From NCBI GenBank assembly GCA_964537685.1, contig CAZICM010000076.1, positions 1 through 40,896 on the forward strand: 40,896 bases of DNA, read 5' to 3'. This DNA is from CAZICM01 sp964537685 (GTDB lineage Bacteria; Myxococcota_A; Polyangia; Polyangiales; Polyangiaceae). This document shows positions 23,751 to 31,689 of the stretch, piece after piece (within the stretch, counting starts at the first letter, position 1; each line of letters opens with the position of its first letter). The notes below the pieces were generated by a model. The model saw only the letters and a program-made list of their open reading frames with translations, did not search any database and had not been told where the DNA came from. The translations under genes were made by a program, and so were the position numbers.

Positions 23751-24182
23751 TTAGCGCTTCTTGGCGGCCGGTTTCTTCGCCGCCGCGGGCTTCTTTGCTG
23801 CGGGTTTTTTCGCCGCCGCGGGCTTCTTTGCTGCGGGTTTCTTCGCCGCGGGCTTCTTCGCCGCTGCGGGCTTTTTTGCAGCCGGCTTCTTCGCCGCGGG
23901 CTTCTTTGCCGCCGCGGGCTTCTTAGCAGCCGGCTTCTTCGCCGCGGGCTTCTTTGCCGCCGCGGGCTTCTTAGCAGCCAGCTTCTTGGCTGCAGGCTTC
24001 TTTGCGGCCGGCTTTTTCGCGCTCTTCGCGGCCGGCTTCGAAGCCTTCTTCGAGCTGCCCGAGTCTTCTTTCTTCGACTTCACCGAACGCTTTGCAGAGT
24101 CACTCTTGCGTGCGGACTTCTTTGAACCCTCGTCTGCCCGACCCTCGCCGCCGCCTTCATGCTCGTCGTCATCATTTCTCAT
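23751..24182 (-). CDS. Possible independent translation product: H1-like tail from an internal start
   Basis: Inside the REC-H1 gene the ATG at 24180-24182 (MRNDDDEHEGGG) is preceded by TTGGAGGAGAGCAAC. This is a near-ideal Shine-Dalgarno (GGAGGAG) about 8 nt from the start, stronger than the signal before the full-length start. Starting here gives a 143-residue protein with an acidic head and a Lys/Ala/Pro tail, very like stand-alone bacterial H1-like proteins. Whether it is used is inference; GAGGAG can arise by chance in Glu-Glu codons (residues EE precede the Met). Confidence 0.4.
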   Translation of the reverse strand: MRNDDDEHEGGGEGRADEGSKKSARKSDSAKRSVKSKKEDSGSSKKASKPAAKSAKKPAAKKPAAKKLAAKKPAAAKKPAAKKPAAKKPAAAKKPAAKKPAAKKPAAAKKPAAKKPAAKKPAAAKKPAAKKPAAAKKPAAKKR

Positions 24183-24656
24183 GTTGCTCTCCTCCAAAGG
24201 CGCCTCCACCGCATGTTCAACCGCTTTCTTGCTTTCGCGCGACGGCATCGACTTGCCGTAGCGCTCAAGCGTTTCTCGCACCTTGACATCGAGCTCAGCG
24301 AACTCGAAGGGCTTGTTGAGCCATGCATCGGCGGCGAACAGAGGCGAAGTCAATTCATTTAGGTTTTCACCGATGCCCGTGAGCATGATGACGCCTGTGC
24401 GGGCGAGGGGATGTCCTTCGGACGCATCGGACTTGATGCGCTTGCAGACTTCCCATCCGCTCATCCCAGGCATCATCACATCCAGCACAACAAGATCAGG
24501 GTGATGCTGTTCCGCGAGCTCCCACGCCTTGTCTCCGTTTGGCGCTTCAGCAACCTCGAAACCGAGAGTTTTCATGTGTCGCGCCATCAAGCTCAGCATG
24601 GCCGGCTCGTCTTCGGCGACTAGAGCTTTGAGTGGGGATGTGCTCGCGGAAGTCAT
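23751..24656 (-). CDS. Response regulator receiver domain fused to a histone-H1-like Lys/Ala/Pro tail
   Basis: 301 residues from the ATG at 24654-24656; the GTG at 24662 is an alternative. Numbered from that GTG, residues of about 12-135 are a CheY-type receiver. It has an acidic pair (ED, 17-18), the phosphoacceptor Asp61 in LVVLDVMMPGMSGW, Thr95 in MLTG and Lys117 in LNKPF. After a hinge, residues of about 160-200 are acidic then Ser/Lys-rich. The last ~100 residues are KKPAA/KKPAAA repeats as in eukaryotic H1 tails and bacterial HctB/AlgP-like DNA-binding proteins. There is no HTH output domain. Phosphorylation might thus control a nucleoid-binding tail. An internal ATG at 24182 has a strong SD, so the tail may also be made alone. 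A possible promoter is TTGACC-N17-TTTCAT (24694 to 24666). Confidence 0.85.
   Translation of the reverse strand: MTSASTSPLKALVAEDEPAMLSLMARHMKTLGFEVAEAPNGDKAWELAEQHHPDLVVLDVMMPGMSGWEVCKRIKSDASEGHPLARTGVIMLTGIGENLNELTSPLFAADAWLNKPFEFAELDVKVRETLERYGKSMPSRESKKAVEHAVEAPLEESNMRNDDDEHEGGGEGRADEGSKKSARKSDSAKRSVKSKKEDSGSSKKASKPAAKSAKKPAAKKPAAKKLAAKKPAAAKKPAAKKPAAKKPAAAKKPAAKKPAAKKPAAAKKPAAKKPAAKKPAAAKKPAAKKPAAAKKPAAKKR
23881..23976. repeat. Perfect 48-bp tandem duplication in the H1-like tail
   Basis: The 48 bases 23881-23928 are repeated exactly at 23929-23976 and encode a 16-residue KKPAAAKKPAAKKPAA unit. Diverged copies of the same unit continue on the left side to about 23761. The sequence is likely to change copy number by slippage or recombination, which would vary the length of the basic tail. 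Confidence 0.85.
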
Positions 24657-24768
24657 CGGCACGAGATGAAATTACGGGCCGTGCGATCGGTCAAGAGCTG
24701 AGTTCTGTTTTGCGGTGTCAATTTTCGTTCGATCGCTGGATGGGCATCCATAAAACGTTCACGCCGCG

Positions 24769-24786
24769 CCCTAAAGCCAATTAGGG
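24769..24786. promoter_or_regulatory. Inverted repeat overlapping the leader of the epimerase gene
   Basis: CCCTAA (24769-24774) and TTAGGG (24781-24786) form a perfect 6-bp inverted repeat with a 6-base loop, ending 10 bases before the ATG at 24797. The right arm contains AGGG, the only Shine-Dalgarno-like bases before this start. The element could be an operator or a small hairpin that masks the ribosome-binding site. Confidence 0.4.
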
Positions 24787-24796
24787 TAGCCGGGCT

Positions 24797-25810
24797 ATGA
24801 GCACAGATGCACCGGTTGCCGTGAGTGGCGCGACGGGATTCATCGGGTCGGCCATTGTCCGAAAGCTGCTTGAGCAAGGGCGGGAAGTCCGCGCGCTTTG
24901 CGAGCCCAAGGCCAATCTCAGAAACCTTGAGGACTTGCTGGATAAAGGCCGCGCGCTCTCGCTGGTGACGGTCGACGTCTGCGATCTGGAAGGGATGCGC
25001 ACGGCGCTCAAGGGCGTGGCCGCCTACTACCATCTGGCCGCCATCTACAAAATTTGGATGAAGAACCCCGCGCCCATCTACCGCGTGAATGTGGAAGGAA
25101 CGACGGCTTCGCTCCTGGCCGCGCGCGCCGCGGAGGTGCCCCGCATCGTCTACACCTCATCCATCGCGGCCGTTGGACTCCGCGCCGATCAGCAGCCATC
25201 GGACGAAAGCGTTGAGTTCAACCTCTTCGATATCGCCAACGACTACATCCTGACCAAGTACCTGTCCGAGCGTATTGCCTTGCGCTTTGCCGAATCGGGA
25301 ATGCCCATCGTCGTCGTGAACCCGGCCTTTCCATTTGGGCCCCGCGACACGGCGCCCACACCGACCGGAAATTTTGTGCTGGCGATGCTCAAAGGCGAAG
25401 TGCCTGCCGTGGGCAAAGGCGGATTCTGCGGCATCGATGTCGACGATGTGGCGCTCGGTCATATCGCGGCCGAAACCAAGGGCCGGGTGGGCGAGCGGTA
25501 CATTTTGGGCAATCACAACATTTCGTTCAGGGATTTCTGCGAACTCGTTGCCCGCATCGGGAATGTAAAGGCGCCCAAGCTTCATGTGCCCAGCGCGCTC
25601 GGCGAAGGCATCGCGCTCGGCATGCAATTATGGGCCGAGCGCGTCACCAAGACCGAACCTGTCGCCACGCTCAAATCCATTCGTTATCTCATGCAATACG
25701 CTTACTTCGACGTGAGCAAGGCGCGCCGCGAGCTCGGCCTGCCCTCGAGACCTCTCGAAGAATCCGTCGAGCGCTCCGTGCGCTTCTTCCGCGACAATGG
25801 AATGGTATAG
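24797..25810 (+). CDS. NAD-dependent epimerase/dehydratase, HpnA-like
   Basis: 337 residues. The N terminus has the extended-SDR dinucleotide motif SGATGFIGSAIVRKLLEQG. The active-site Tyr-Lys pair is in DYILTKYLSER (YxxxK) and the preceding Ser is in VYTSSIAAVG. Several stretches match the hopanoid-associated sugar epimerase group: AAIYKIWMKNPAPIYRVNVE, VVVNPAFPFGPRDTAPTPTG, VDDVALGHI and GERYILGNHNISF. HpnA-like proteins are often clustered with hopanoid genes, but none is near here, so the substrate is uncertain; a dihydroflavonol-reductase-like sugar or lipid substrate is the alternative. The gene stands alone, converging on the monooxygenase gene. Confidence 0.85.
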   Translation: MSTDAPVAVSGATGFIGSAIVRKLLEQGREVRALCEPKANLRNLEDLLDKGRALSLVTVDVCDLEGMRTALKGVAAYYHLAAIYKIWMKNPAPIYRVNVEGTTASLLAARAAEVPRIVYTSSIAAVGLRADQQPSDESVEFNLFDIANDYILTKYLSERIALRFAESGMPIVVVNPAFPFGPRDTAPTPTGNFVLAMLKGEVPAVGKGGFCGIDVDDVALGHIAAETKGRVGERYILGNHNISFRDFCELVARIGNVKAPKLHVPSALGEGIALGMQLWAERVTKTEPVATLKSIRYLMQYAYFDVSKARRELGLPSRPLEESVERSVRFFRDNGMV

Positions 25811-25851
25811 GAATTGTATCGTATTCTATTCGCCGCCCGCAGGAGAAAATC

Positions 25852-28116
25852 CTATTTCATTCGCGGCGTATACTTTGTAATTGACTTATAAGGATTGGGC
25901 CAGGGCAAATCGAAACCCTGTTCATAAGCCGCGTGCCTTGTCCAATAAGGATCGTACAGATGGGCCCGGGCGAGCACGCATAAATCGGCCCGTTCCGCGG
26001 CGATAATGCTATTGACATCCGCATAGCTTTGAATATTGCCCACTGTCATCGTAGGCATCTTGGCTTCGAGGCGTATAAATTCGCTGAAGGGCGTCTGGAA
26101 AAGCCTTCCATACACCGGTTTTGATACCGGATCGGTCTGGCCCGCCGATACATCGATAATATCCGCGCCATGCTCCTTCAGCATTACGCTCAGCGCCAGC
26201 ACATCCCCCGGCGTAATGCCATCCTTGGCCCAATCCGAGGCCGAAACCCTTACACTGATAGGCTTCTCCCTGGGCCAGACGGCTCTTACCGCATCGAAGA
26301 CCGAAAGCGGATAGCGCATTCGCCGCTCAATCGTCCCCCCATACGCATCTGTTCTTTTGTTGGTTAAAGGAGAAATAAAACTCGCCAATAAATAGCCATG
26401 GGCAAAATGCATCTCCACCATATCGAAGCCCGCATCGTTCGCCCATTGCGCCGCCCGCACAAAATCGTCCTTTACGCGGGCCATATCATTTTCATCCATC
26501 TCCTTCGGTACTTGGCTATGGGCAAAATAAGGAATGGCCGAAGCCGACAGGATAGGCCATCCTCCTTGTTCCAAAGGCTGGTTATCTCCTTCCCACGACT
26601 TCTTCGTCGATGCCTTGCGCCCCGCGTGCCCCAATTGAAGCGCTATCTTTGACGAGCTATGCCCATGAACAAAATCCACAACGCGCTTCCAGGCCGGCAC
26701 ATGCTCGGGCTTATATATACCCGCGCATCCAGGGCTTATGCGCCCTTCCGCGTTTACATCCGTCATTTCAGCAATCAAGAGCGCGGCCCCGCCCACCGCC
26801 CGGCTTCCCAAATTCACCAAATGCCAGTCGCCTACCGTTCCATCCTCCGCCGAGTATTGGCACATCGGCGACATCACAACCCGGTTCTCAAGAACCATAT
26901 CCCTTAGCTTAAAGGGTGTAAACATCGGAGGAGGCACGATCGATTTTTCATCCATGACGATCGAGATGCCCGATTGAAGCCCGGCCTTGTTCGCGGCATT
27001 GCGGTTTACTTCATCAATCAGCGCGGGATCGCGCATTTTCAAATTTTCATGCGTGACCCGCAGGCTCCGCGTTAGCAGGCTAAATTCAAAGGTAATGGGA
27101 TCCAATCCCATATAGCGCTCGGTATTTTCAAACCACTCCAGGCTCACTTGGGCGGCGCGCTGAAGGGTTTCGACCTTGGGCTTACGCTCGCGCTCATAAT
27201 AGGCAAGTGCCTCACCAATTTCTTTGTATTGATCCAGCCCTTCCGCCAGGCAAATAGCATCTTCCATAGCGAGCTTCGTGCCCGACCCAATCGAAAAATG
27301 CGCCGTATGCACCGCATCGCCCATCAAAACCAAATTGCCGAAATAAAAATGTTCGTTTTTAATCGTCGGAAAGCTTCGCCAAATGCTCCGGTTTTTCAAG
27401 AGCCTGTGCCCCGCGAGCTGCTTTTCAAATAAACGCTCGCAATAAGCCACGGTTTCGTCTTCGCTCGCCTTGTCGAGGCCCGCCCTGCGCCATGTGCTTT
27501 CTGTGCATTCAACAATAAATGTCGAACGCTCGGGTTCATAGCGATAGGCGTGGACGCGGAATAAACCGTGTTCGTTCTCTTCAAAATAAAACGTAAAAGC
27601 ATCAAATGGAAACGTGGTGCCGAGCCATACAAAACGATTGGGCCTCCAATCAATGCGCGCCCCAAATCGATCGATAAAGCGTTCGCGCACCTGGCTGTTC
27701 ACACCATCGGCGGCAATGACAAGATCGTTTTCGCGCATCAAAGCCGCGGCATCGGGCGCCTCGGTTTCAAAATGCATCGGGATATTCAGCTCGCGGGCGC
27801 GGGCTTGAAGAATGGCCAAAAGCTTGTGGCGGGAGAGGCCGCTAAAGCCATGTCCAGTCGATACCAAGACACGGCCGGCTTTATGCGTGTGAATATCGTC
27901 CCAATGCGACAGGCTAGCGCGGATTGCGTCGTATACCGGGCGATCGTAATCGGCGAGATTGTCGAGCGTGGCATCGGAAAAAACGACGCCAAAGCCAAAA
28001 GTGTCATCGGGCTTATTGCGCTCGAAAACAGTTACATTCCGGCTGGGATCGCGGCGTTTTGCAAGGATGGCGAAATAGAGTCCGGCGGGGCCGCCGCCGA
28101 TGCAGGTAATATTCAT
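25852..28116 (-). CDS. Bifunctional FAD monooxygenase / Old Yellow Enzyme (salicylyl-CoA 5-hydroxylase or 2-aminobenzoyl-CoA monooxygenase/reductase type)
   Basis: 754 residues from the ATG at 28114-28116 (MNITCIGGGPAGLYFAI). The first ~380 residues are a group A flavin monooxygenase: FAD motif GGGPAG (7-12), LVIAADGVNS and MGDAVHTAHFSIGSGTKLAM. From about residue 398 an NADH:flavin oxidoreductase/OYE barrel begins (FKLRDMVLENRVVMSPMCQY), with substrate and FMN motifs HFAHGYLLASFISPLTNKR and DAYGGTIERR. This fusion is known from 2-aminobenzoyl-CoA monooxygenase/reductase of Azoarcus and from salicylyl-CoA 5-hydroxylase. These hydroxylate an aryl-CoA and, in the former, reduce the ring. No aryl-CoA ligase or beta-oxidation gene is adjacent. 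The length is normal for the family. Confidence 0.9.
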   Translation of the reverse strand: MNITCIGGGPAGLYFAILAKRRDPSRNVTVFERNKPDDTFGFGVVFSDATLDNLADYDRPVYDAIRASLSHWDDIHTHKAGRVLVSTGHGFSGLSRHKLLAILQARARELNIPMHFETEAPDAAALMRENDLVIAADGVNSQVRERFIDRFGARIDWRPNRFVWLGTTFPFDAFTFYFEENEHGLFRVHAYRYEPERSTFIVECTESTWRRAGLDKASEDETVAYCERLFEKQLAGHRLLKNRSIWRSFPTIKNEHFYFGNLVLMGDAVHTAHFSIGSGTKLAMEDAICLAEGLDQYKEIGEALAYYERERKPKVETLQRAAQVSLEWFENTERYMGLDPITFEFSLLTRSLRVTHENLKMRDPALIDEVNRNAANKAGLQSGISIVMDEKSIVPPPMFTPFKLRDMVLENRVVMSPMCQYSAEDGTVGDWHLVNLGSRAVGGAALLIAEMTDVNAEGRISPGCAGIYKPEHVPAWKRVVDFVHGHSSSKIALQLGHAGRKASTKKSWEGDNQPLEQGGWPILSASAIPYFAHSQVPKEMDENDMARVKDDFVRAAQWANDAGFDMVEMHFAHGYLLASFISPLTNKRTDAYGGTIERRMRYPLSVFDAVRAVWPREKPISVRVSASDWAKDGITPGDVLALSVMLKEHGADIIDVSAGQTDPVSKPVYGRLFQTPFSEFIRLEAKMPTMTVGNIQSYADVNSIIAAERADLCVLARAHLYDPYWTRHAAYEQGFDLPWPNPYKSITKYTPRMK

Positions 28117-28264
28117 ATCGCTCCGCGCACAGGAATGCAGAGCCGGAGCGCTGTCAAGCAAAAGCGTTGATGTGCCTATACGGTATGTTTTAGCTTTGAA
28201 GATGGGATGGTTGGCGCGGCGGGGGCGGGAATTGAGAATGGGCCGCGCCTACGCAAATAAAAAA

Positions 28265-29968
28265 CTACTTTCTATCGTTCAGCGGATCGCCCTTGGGCTT
28301 GTCGGTCTTGGCTTTATCGTCTTTCTTATCATCTTTTTTTTCGTCTTTATGATCGGCATCGGCCGCCTTAGCCGCTTCGCGCACCGCGCGCTGCTCGATA
28401 AACCACTTATGCTCTTGCCTCGCCAGGATACCTTCAATCACGGTGTTTACCGCCTCGCCCTGCTCCTTCTTGCCGGATTCAATGGCGTGATTGACAATCT
28501 CCTGCGCATCGGGAATAAACTCCATATAGAAACGCTCGGCGACTTCATACATACCGTGCCAATGCGTGTAATCAGGCGCCATCATCGAAGCGCCATGGCG
28601 CGCGCGCCGGCCTTCATGATGCCATAGATAATACCAGGCCCACTCAATCTTCTCATCGAATTCAGGCTTGGTAATCAGCTCATTCTTGCGGAGCGAGTCC
28701 ATAATGATCTTGCCGGGCTTGGCGAATTTCTCGTTATACAGCACGACCAGGTCGTCATATTGCTTGTAGAAGCCGTTCACATAGTCCGGCGTGTGGCAGT
28801 GCGAACAGACTTCCTTCATCCGGTTCCGCTTCTGATCAGCCGTATCCGCAACCAGCGCCTTGCGCTTTTCTGGGTCCGCCTCGGTAATCACTTTATGATC
28901 TTTATCGGTATCCATCACGAGGCTGATCGGAGGCCGGTTCGTCCACGAAATGCGCTCGCCCGGATCGTGAGTCACTTTGCCGCCGTTGCGCATATTGCCA
29001 GACATATGGCAGGTCGCGCAGGTGGGCGCCTGCGAATAATCTTTACCCAGAATCCAGGTCGGCGAATCCAAATTCATCTTCTCGCGCAGATCCCTAAAGG
29101 CTACGCCATGCTTGGATTCATTATAAATCTCTTCCTGGGGATGATCGGGACCCAAATGGCATTTGCCGCAGTTCTCGGGCTGCCTTGCGCGCCGGGGCGA
29201 GAAATCGTGACGGCTATGGCACGCCGCGCACGAACCCGCCGAACCATCCAGGTTAAGCCGGCCAATACCCGTATTGGGCCATGTGCTATGGTGAAGCATA
29301 GGCTTTCCATTGTCATCCTTAGCAATCTTCGCTACGGCTTCCGCATTCGTCGGCTTGCCATCGGGGCCGGGCTTGAGATCCGCCACCGTGACCATTCCGC
29401 CGTCCTTGGTCTTTAACCCGACTTTGCTTCCATGGCATTGCTGGCAGCCCGAAAATGCGCTCGCCATGCCATTCACTTTAGGATCTAAAGTCTTTCCAGG
29501 CGTAGGCGAATGAGGATCGAATGCTACGCGCGAACCTTCGACAATCTCCGCTAGATAGTTATCGAGCGAAGCGAGAATATTGCCGCCTTTCGCGTGATGG
29601 CTGCGCCCGAACTCCGCCGCCACGTCCTGATGGCAGCGCCCGCAATCCCGGGGCGTTACCACCGTAGCTATGGTCTCGCCATAGTGCTGGAACGCATCTA
29701 CATCGTCCTTTTCAGCGGTGTGGCATTCCACGCATCCCACGCCTTTGCGCGCATGCGTGCTGCCCTTCCAATGGTCGACCACGGCCGTCGTACCCTGGGC
29801 ATGGCAATCCACGCAAGCCTTTGATGTTTGGGGTACCGAGATATGCGGCCCTTTTAGCCCCGCTTCTTCCTGCTTGCGCACGACTTCCATCCATTGAACG
29901 AATAGAAGCGAAAGCAGAAATGCCCCGCTTAAGACCGCAATGAGGATTCGTTTGGTTTTGAGAGTCAT
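28265..29968 (-). CDS. Octaheme c-type cytochrome, hydroxylamine-oxidoreductase-like
   Basis: 567 residues. The N terminus is a signal anchor (residues 8-27), so the protein faces the periplasm. There are eight CxxCH heme sites: CVDCH (52), CVECH (79), CGRCH (109), CQQCH (175), CAACH (247), CGKCH (267), CATCH (317) and CSHCH (388). Spacing and the C-terminal stretch WHHEGRRARHGASMMAPDYT followed by HWHG place it in the HAO/octaheme family. Y467 in APDYTHWHG is a candidate for the family's cross-linking tyrosine, but alignment is needed. The tail is Lys/Asp-rich. HAO-family enzymes oxidise hydroxylamine or hydrazine, or reduce nitrite. The gene is 34 nt after cytochrome b, so it is probably the c-type electron acceptor or donor of that complex. 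Confidence 0.9.
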   Translation of the reverse strand: MTLKTKRILIAVLSGAFLLSLLFVQWMEVVRKQEEAGLKGPHISVPQTSKACVDCHAQGTTAVVDHWKGSTHARKGVGCVECHTAEKDDVDAFQHYGETIATVVTPRDCGRCHQDVAAEFGRSHHAKGGNILASLDNYLAEIVEGSRVAFDPHSPTPGKTLDPKVNGMASAFSGCQQCHGSKVGLKTKDGGMVTVADLKPGPDGKPTNAEAVAKIAKDDNGKPMLHHSTWPNTGIGRLNLDGSAGSCAACHSRHDFSPRRARQPENCGKCHLGPDHPQEEIYNESKHGVAFRDLREKMNLDSPTWILGKDYSQAPTCATCHMSGNMRNGGKVTHDPGERISWTNRPPISLVMDTDKDHKVITEADPEKRKALVADTADQKRNRMKEVCSHCHTPDYVNGFYKQYDDLVVLYNEKFAKPGKIIMDSLRKNELITKPEFDEKIEWAWYYLWHHEGRRARHGASMMAPDYTHWHGMYEVAERFYMEFIPDAQEIVNHAIESGKKEQGEAVNTVIEGILARQEHKWFIEQRAVREAAKAADADHKDEKKDDKKDDKAKTDKPKGDPLNDRK

Positions 29969-30002
29969 CTTTGTTTTGCCTTATCTAGAGCCATTGCAAC
30001 AT

Positions 30003-31052
30003 TTAATGGGCGACAACGGCTTCCCAGACGGTCAGCCCGATAATCGCGAACACGCCGGCGATGCCGACCCACACGCTCACTTCATCGTTCTGCAGCTTCT
30101 TGCGAAGGAACTTATCGATGAAGGGCCATAGAAACATCAGAAACACAACCAAGCCCATCGACAGCACGGCGGCGGTTCCTGAAAACAGCTTGAGCCAGCG
30201 GAATGCCACGTAGAAGAACCATTCCGGCTTAATCACCTCGGGCGTCGACAGAGGATCGGCCTGGGGGCCGAGCGTTGCCGGCAATACCACGGCGAGCGCC
30301 GATAGGACGACCATTAGGATCAATCCCATGATGAGCTCGGTAAAGAGGTGATCTGGAATGAAATTGAAATACTTTTTCTCTTCGGGCTTCTCGTCCTCAA
30401 ACTTTAGCTCGCTAACGCCCTGGATGCGGATGATAGCGACATGAATCGCCACCAGCATAGCGAGGAGCACGGGCAGCACCGCCGCGTGAAGCACAAAAAA
30501 GCGGGACAGCGTGCGTTCGTTATAGGTTTCGCCGCCCAGCAGCATCCGCTTGGCCAGCGAGCCAATCAAAGGCACATTGTCGGCGATATTCGCGCCTACC
30601 GTGGCTCCCCAATAGCTTAGCTGCTCATAGACCAAGCTATAGCCGGTAAACCCGATAACCAGGGTGCAGAGCAGGATGGTCATACCGACCATCCAATTGA
30701 TCTCCCGGGGCTTCCTAAACGCGCCCGTAAAAAACACGCGCATTTGATGAAGCACCACAGCCGCTATCATTAAAGTCGCGGCCCATTTATGAACGCTCCG
30801 CAAATACCAGCCAAAGGCCGCTTCGTGCGTAATGTAATGCACGGAGGAATAGGCTGTTTTAGGGGAAGGTTCATAATAAAACGCCAGCATAATGCCCGTG
30901 AATATCTGTACCACGAACAAATAAGCCGGCGTTCCGCCCAGCGCGAACCACCATTTCTTCATATGGTTCGGCACGGGTTCGTTCGTCAGTTCCCGAAGCT
31001 TTTCGCCGTCAACAGGCAATCGCTCCCGGAAAAAATCGGCTATTCTACCCAT
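30003..31052 (-). CDS. Cytochrome b of a Rieske/b-type complex (fused b6 and subunit-IV halves)
   Basis: 349 residues, eight or so membrane helices. The b-heme ligands are H88 and H102 (13 residues between) and H189 and H204 (14 between), the spacing of cytochrome b6 rather than bc1. The quinol-site motif is PEWF (276-279; PEWY in most relatives). The plastid b6 cysteine that holds an extra heme is replaced: WWFALGG where b6 has FYCLGG. Both halves are in one chain, unlike b6f. The protein passes electrons from menaquinol or ubiquinol to the Rieske centre and across the membrane. It lies between the Rieske gene (19 nt) and the octaheme gene (34 nt). Confidence 0.94.
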   Translation of the reverse strand: MGRIADFFRERLPVDGEKLRELTNEPVPNHMKKWWFALGGTPAYLFVVQIFTGIMLAFYYEPSPKTAYSSVHYITHEAAFGWYLRSVHKWAATLMIAAVVLHQMRVFFTGAFRKPREINWMVGMTILLCTLVIGFTGYSLVYEQLSYWGATVGANIADNVPLIGSLAKRMLLGGETYNERTLSRFFVLHAAVLPVLLAMLVAIHVAIIRIQGVSELKFEDEKPEEKKYFNFIPDHLFTELIMGLILMVVLSALAVVLPATLGPQADPLSTPEVIKPEWFFYVAFRWLKLFSGTAAVLSMGLVVFLMFLWPFIDKFLRKKLQNDEVSVWVGIAGVFAIIGLTVWEAVVAH

Positions 31053-31071
31053 GAACTACCTGTTCAAGCCT

Positions 31072-31662
31072 TTAGCTCGGTTCCGAAATGGGCACTTCAA
31101 TGTACAAAAGCCCTTTTTCCACCTTGAGCGGATAACGCGGTAGGCTTTGGCCCGCGTCTTTGGGCGGACCCGCAAGCGCGATGCCCCCAGGATCGAAGGC
31201 GCCGTTGTGGCAAGGGCAGAAAAAACGCTTGTTTTGAGCTTCCCAGTGCACTTGACATCCTAAATGGGGGCAAGTGCTGGAAAGCGCAATAAAATCCGCC
31301 TCTGTGCCGCTGTTTCCATTGCGCGCAACGACGACGGGCGCGCCGCTGGGGGAGCGGTACACAAGCGAGCTTCCCTGAGCAAAACTCGCCAAATCGGCCA
31401 CGAATAGCCAGGCTTTGGGCGTAGGTTTTGCCGGGTACAAGTATCGGGCAGCCATTAATCCGAACGAGCCGTAGCTTGCAACCAGTCCTGTAGCCATCGC
31501 GACTCCACCCGCTTTGGCTAAAAAGGTTCGGCGTGAAGGATCGGCCTGCTCGGAGGGCTGGGCGGATGAAACGGCTTCGGACGGGCCGGCCTTGGGGCTT
31601 TCCTCGGAGGCTTCTTCGGCTGTCCCATCAGAAGACTCTGCTTCCTCCTTGGGTTCTTCCAT
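31072..31662 (-). CDS. Rieske [2Fe-2S] protein
   Basis: 196 residues from the ATG at 31660-31662, which has GGAG at good spacing; a TTG at 31674 would overlap that SD. After an acidic/Ser-rich head of about 40 residues comes a Tat-type motif, SRRTFLAKAGG, and one hydrophobic helix. The cluster ligands are in CPHLGC and CPCHNG (two Cys and two His, with the other two Cys for the disulfide). LAGPPKDAGQSLPRYPLKVE is the usual proline loop region. It carries electrons from quinol to the c-type subunit. It is the first gene of the Rieske/cytochrome b/octaheme operon. A direct-repeat/palindrome element lies 28-58 bases upstream. Confidence 0.94.
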   Translation of the reverse strand: MEEPKEEAESSDGTAEEASEESPKAGPSEAVSSAQPSEQADPSRRTFLAKAGGVAMATGLVASYGSFGLMAARYLYPAKPTPKAWLFVADLASFAQGSSLVYRSPSGAPVVVARNGNSGTEADFIALSSTCPHLGCQVHWEAQNKRFFCPCHNGAFDPGGIALAGPPKDAGQSLPRYPLKVEKGLLYIEVPISEPS

Positions 31663-31689
31663 GCTGTGCTCCAATGGTGTACGCGGGAT

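Noticed and set aside
23761..24261. Plus-strand ORF of AAGFFAA repeats
   Set aside because: It is the antisense of the KKPAA repeats (CTT/CTTC against Lys codons). The minus-strand frame has a receiver domain, a start and a terminator.
25811..25851. Bidirectional terminator between the convergent epimerase and monooxygenase genes
   Set aside because: Only a 4-bp stem (AGGA/TCCT) is present, with no run of T after it on either strand.
28117..28264. Terminator or riboswitch between the monooxygenase start and the octaheme gene end
   Set aside because: No stem longer than 5 bp with a T-tract and no conserved riboswitch core was recognisable.
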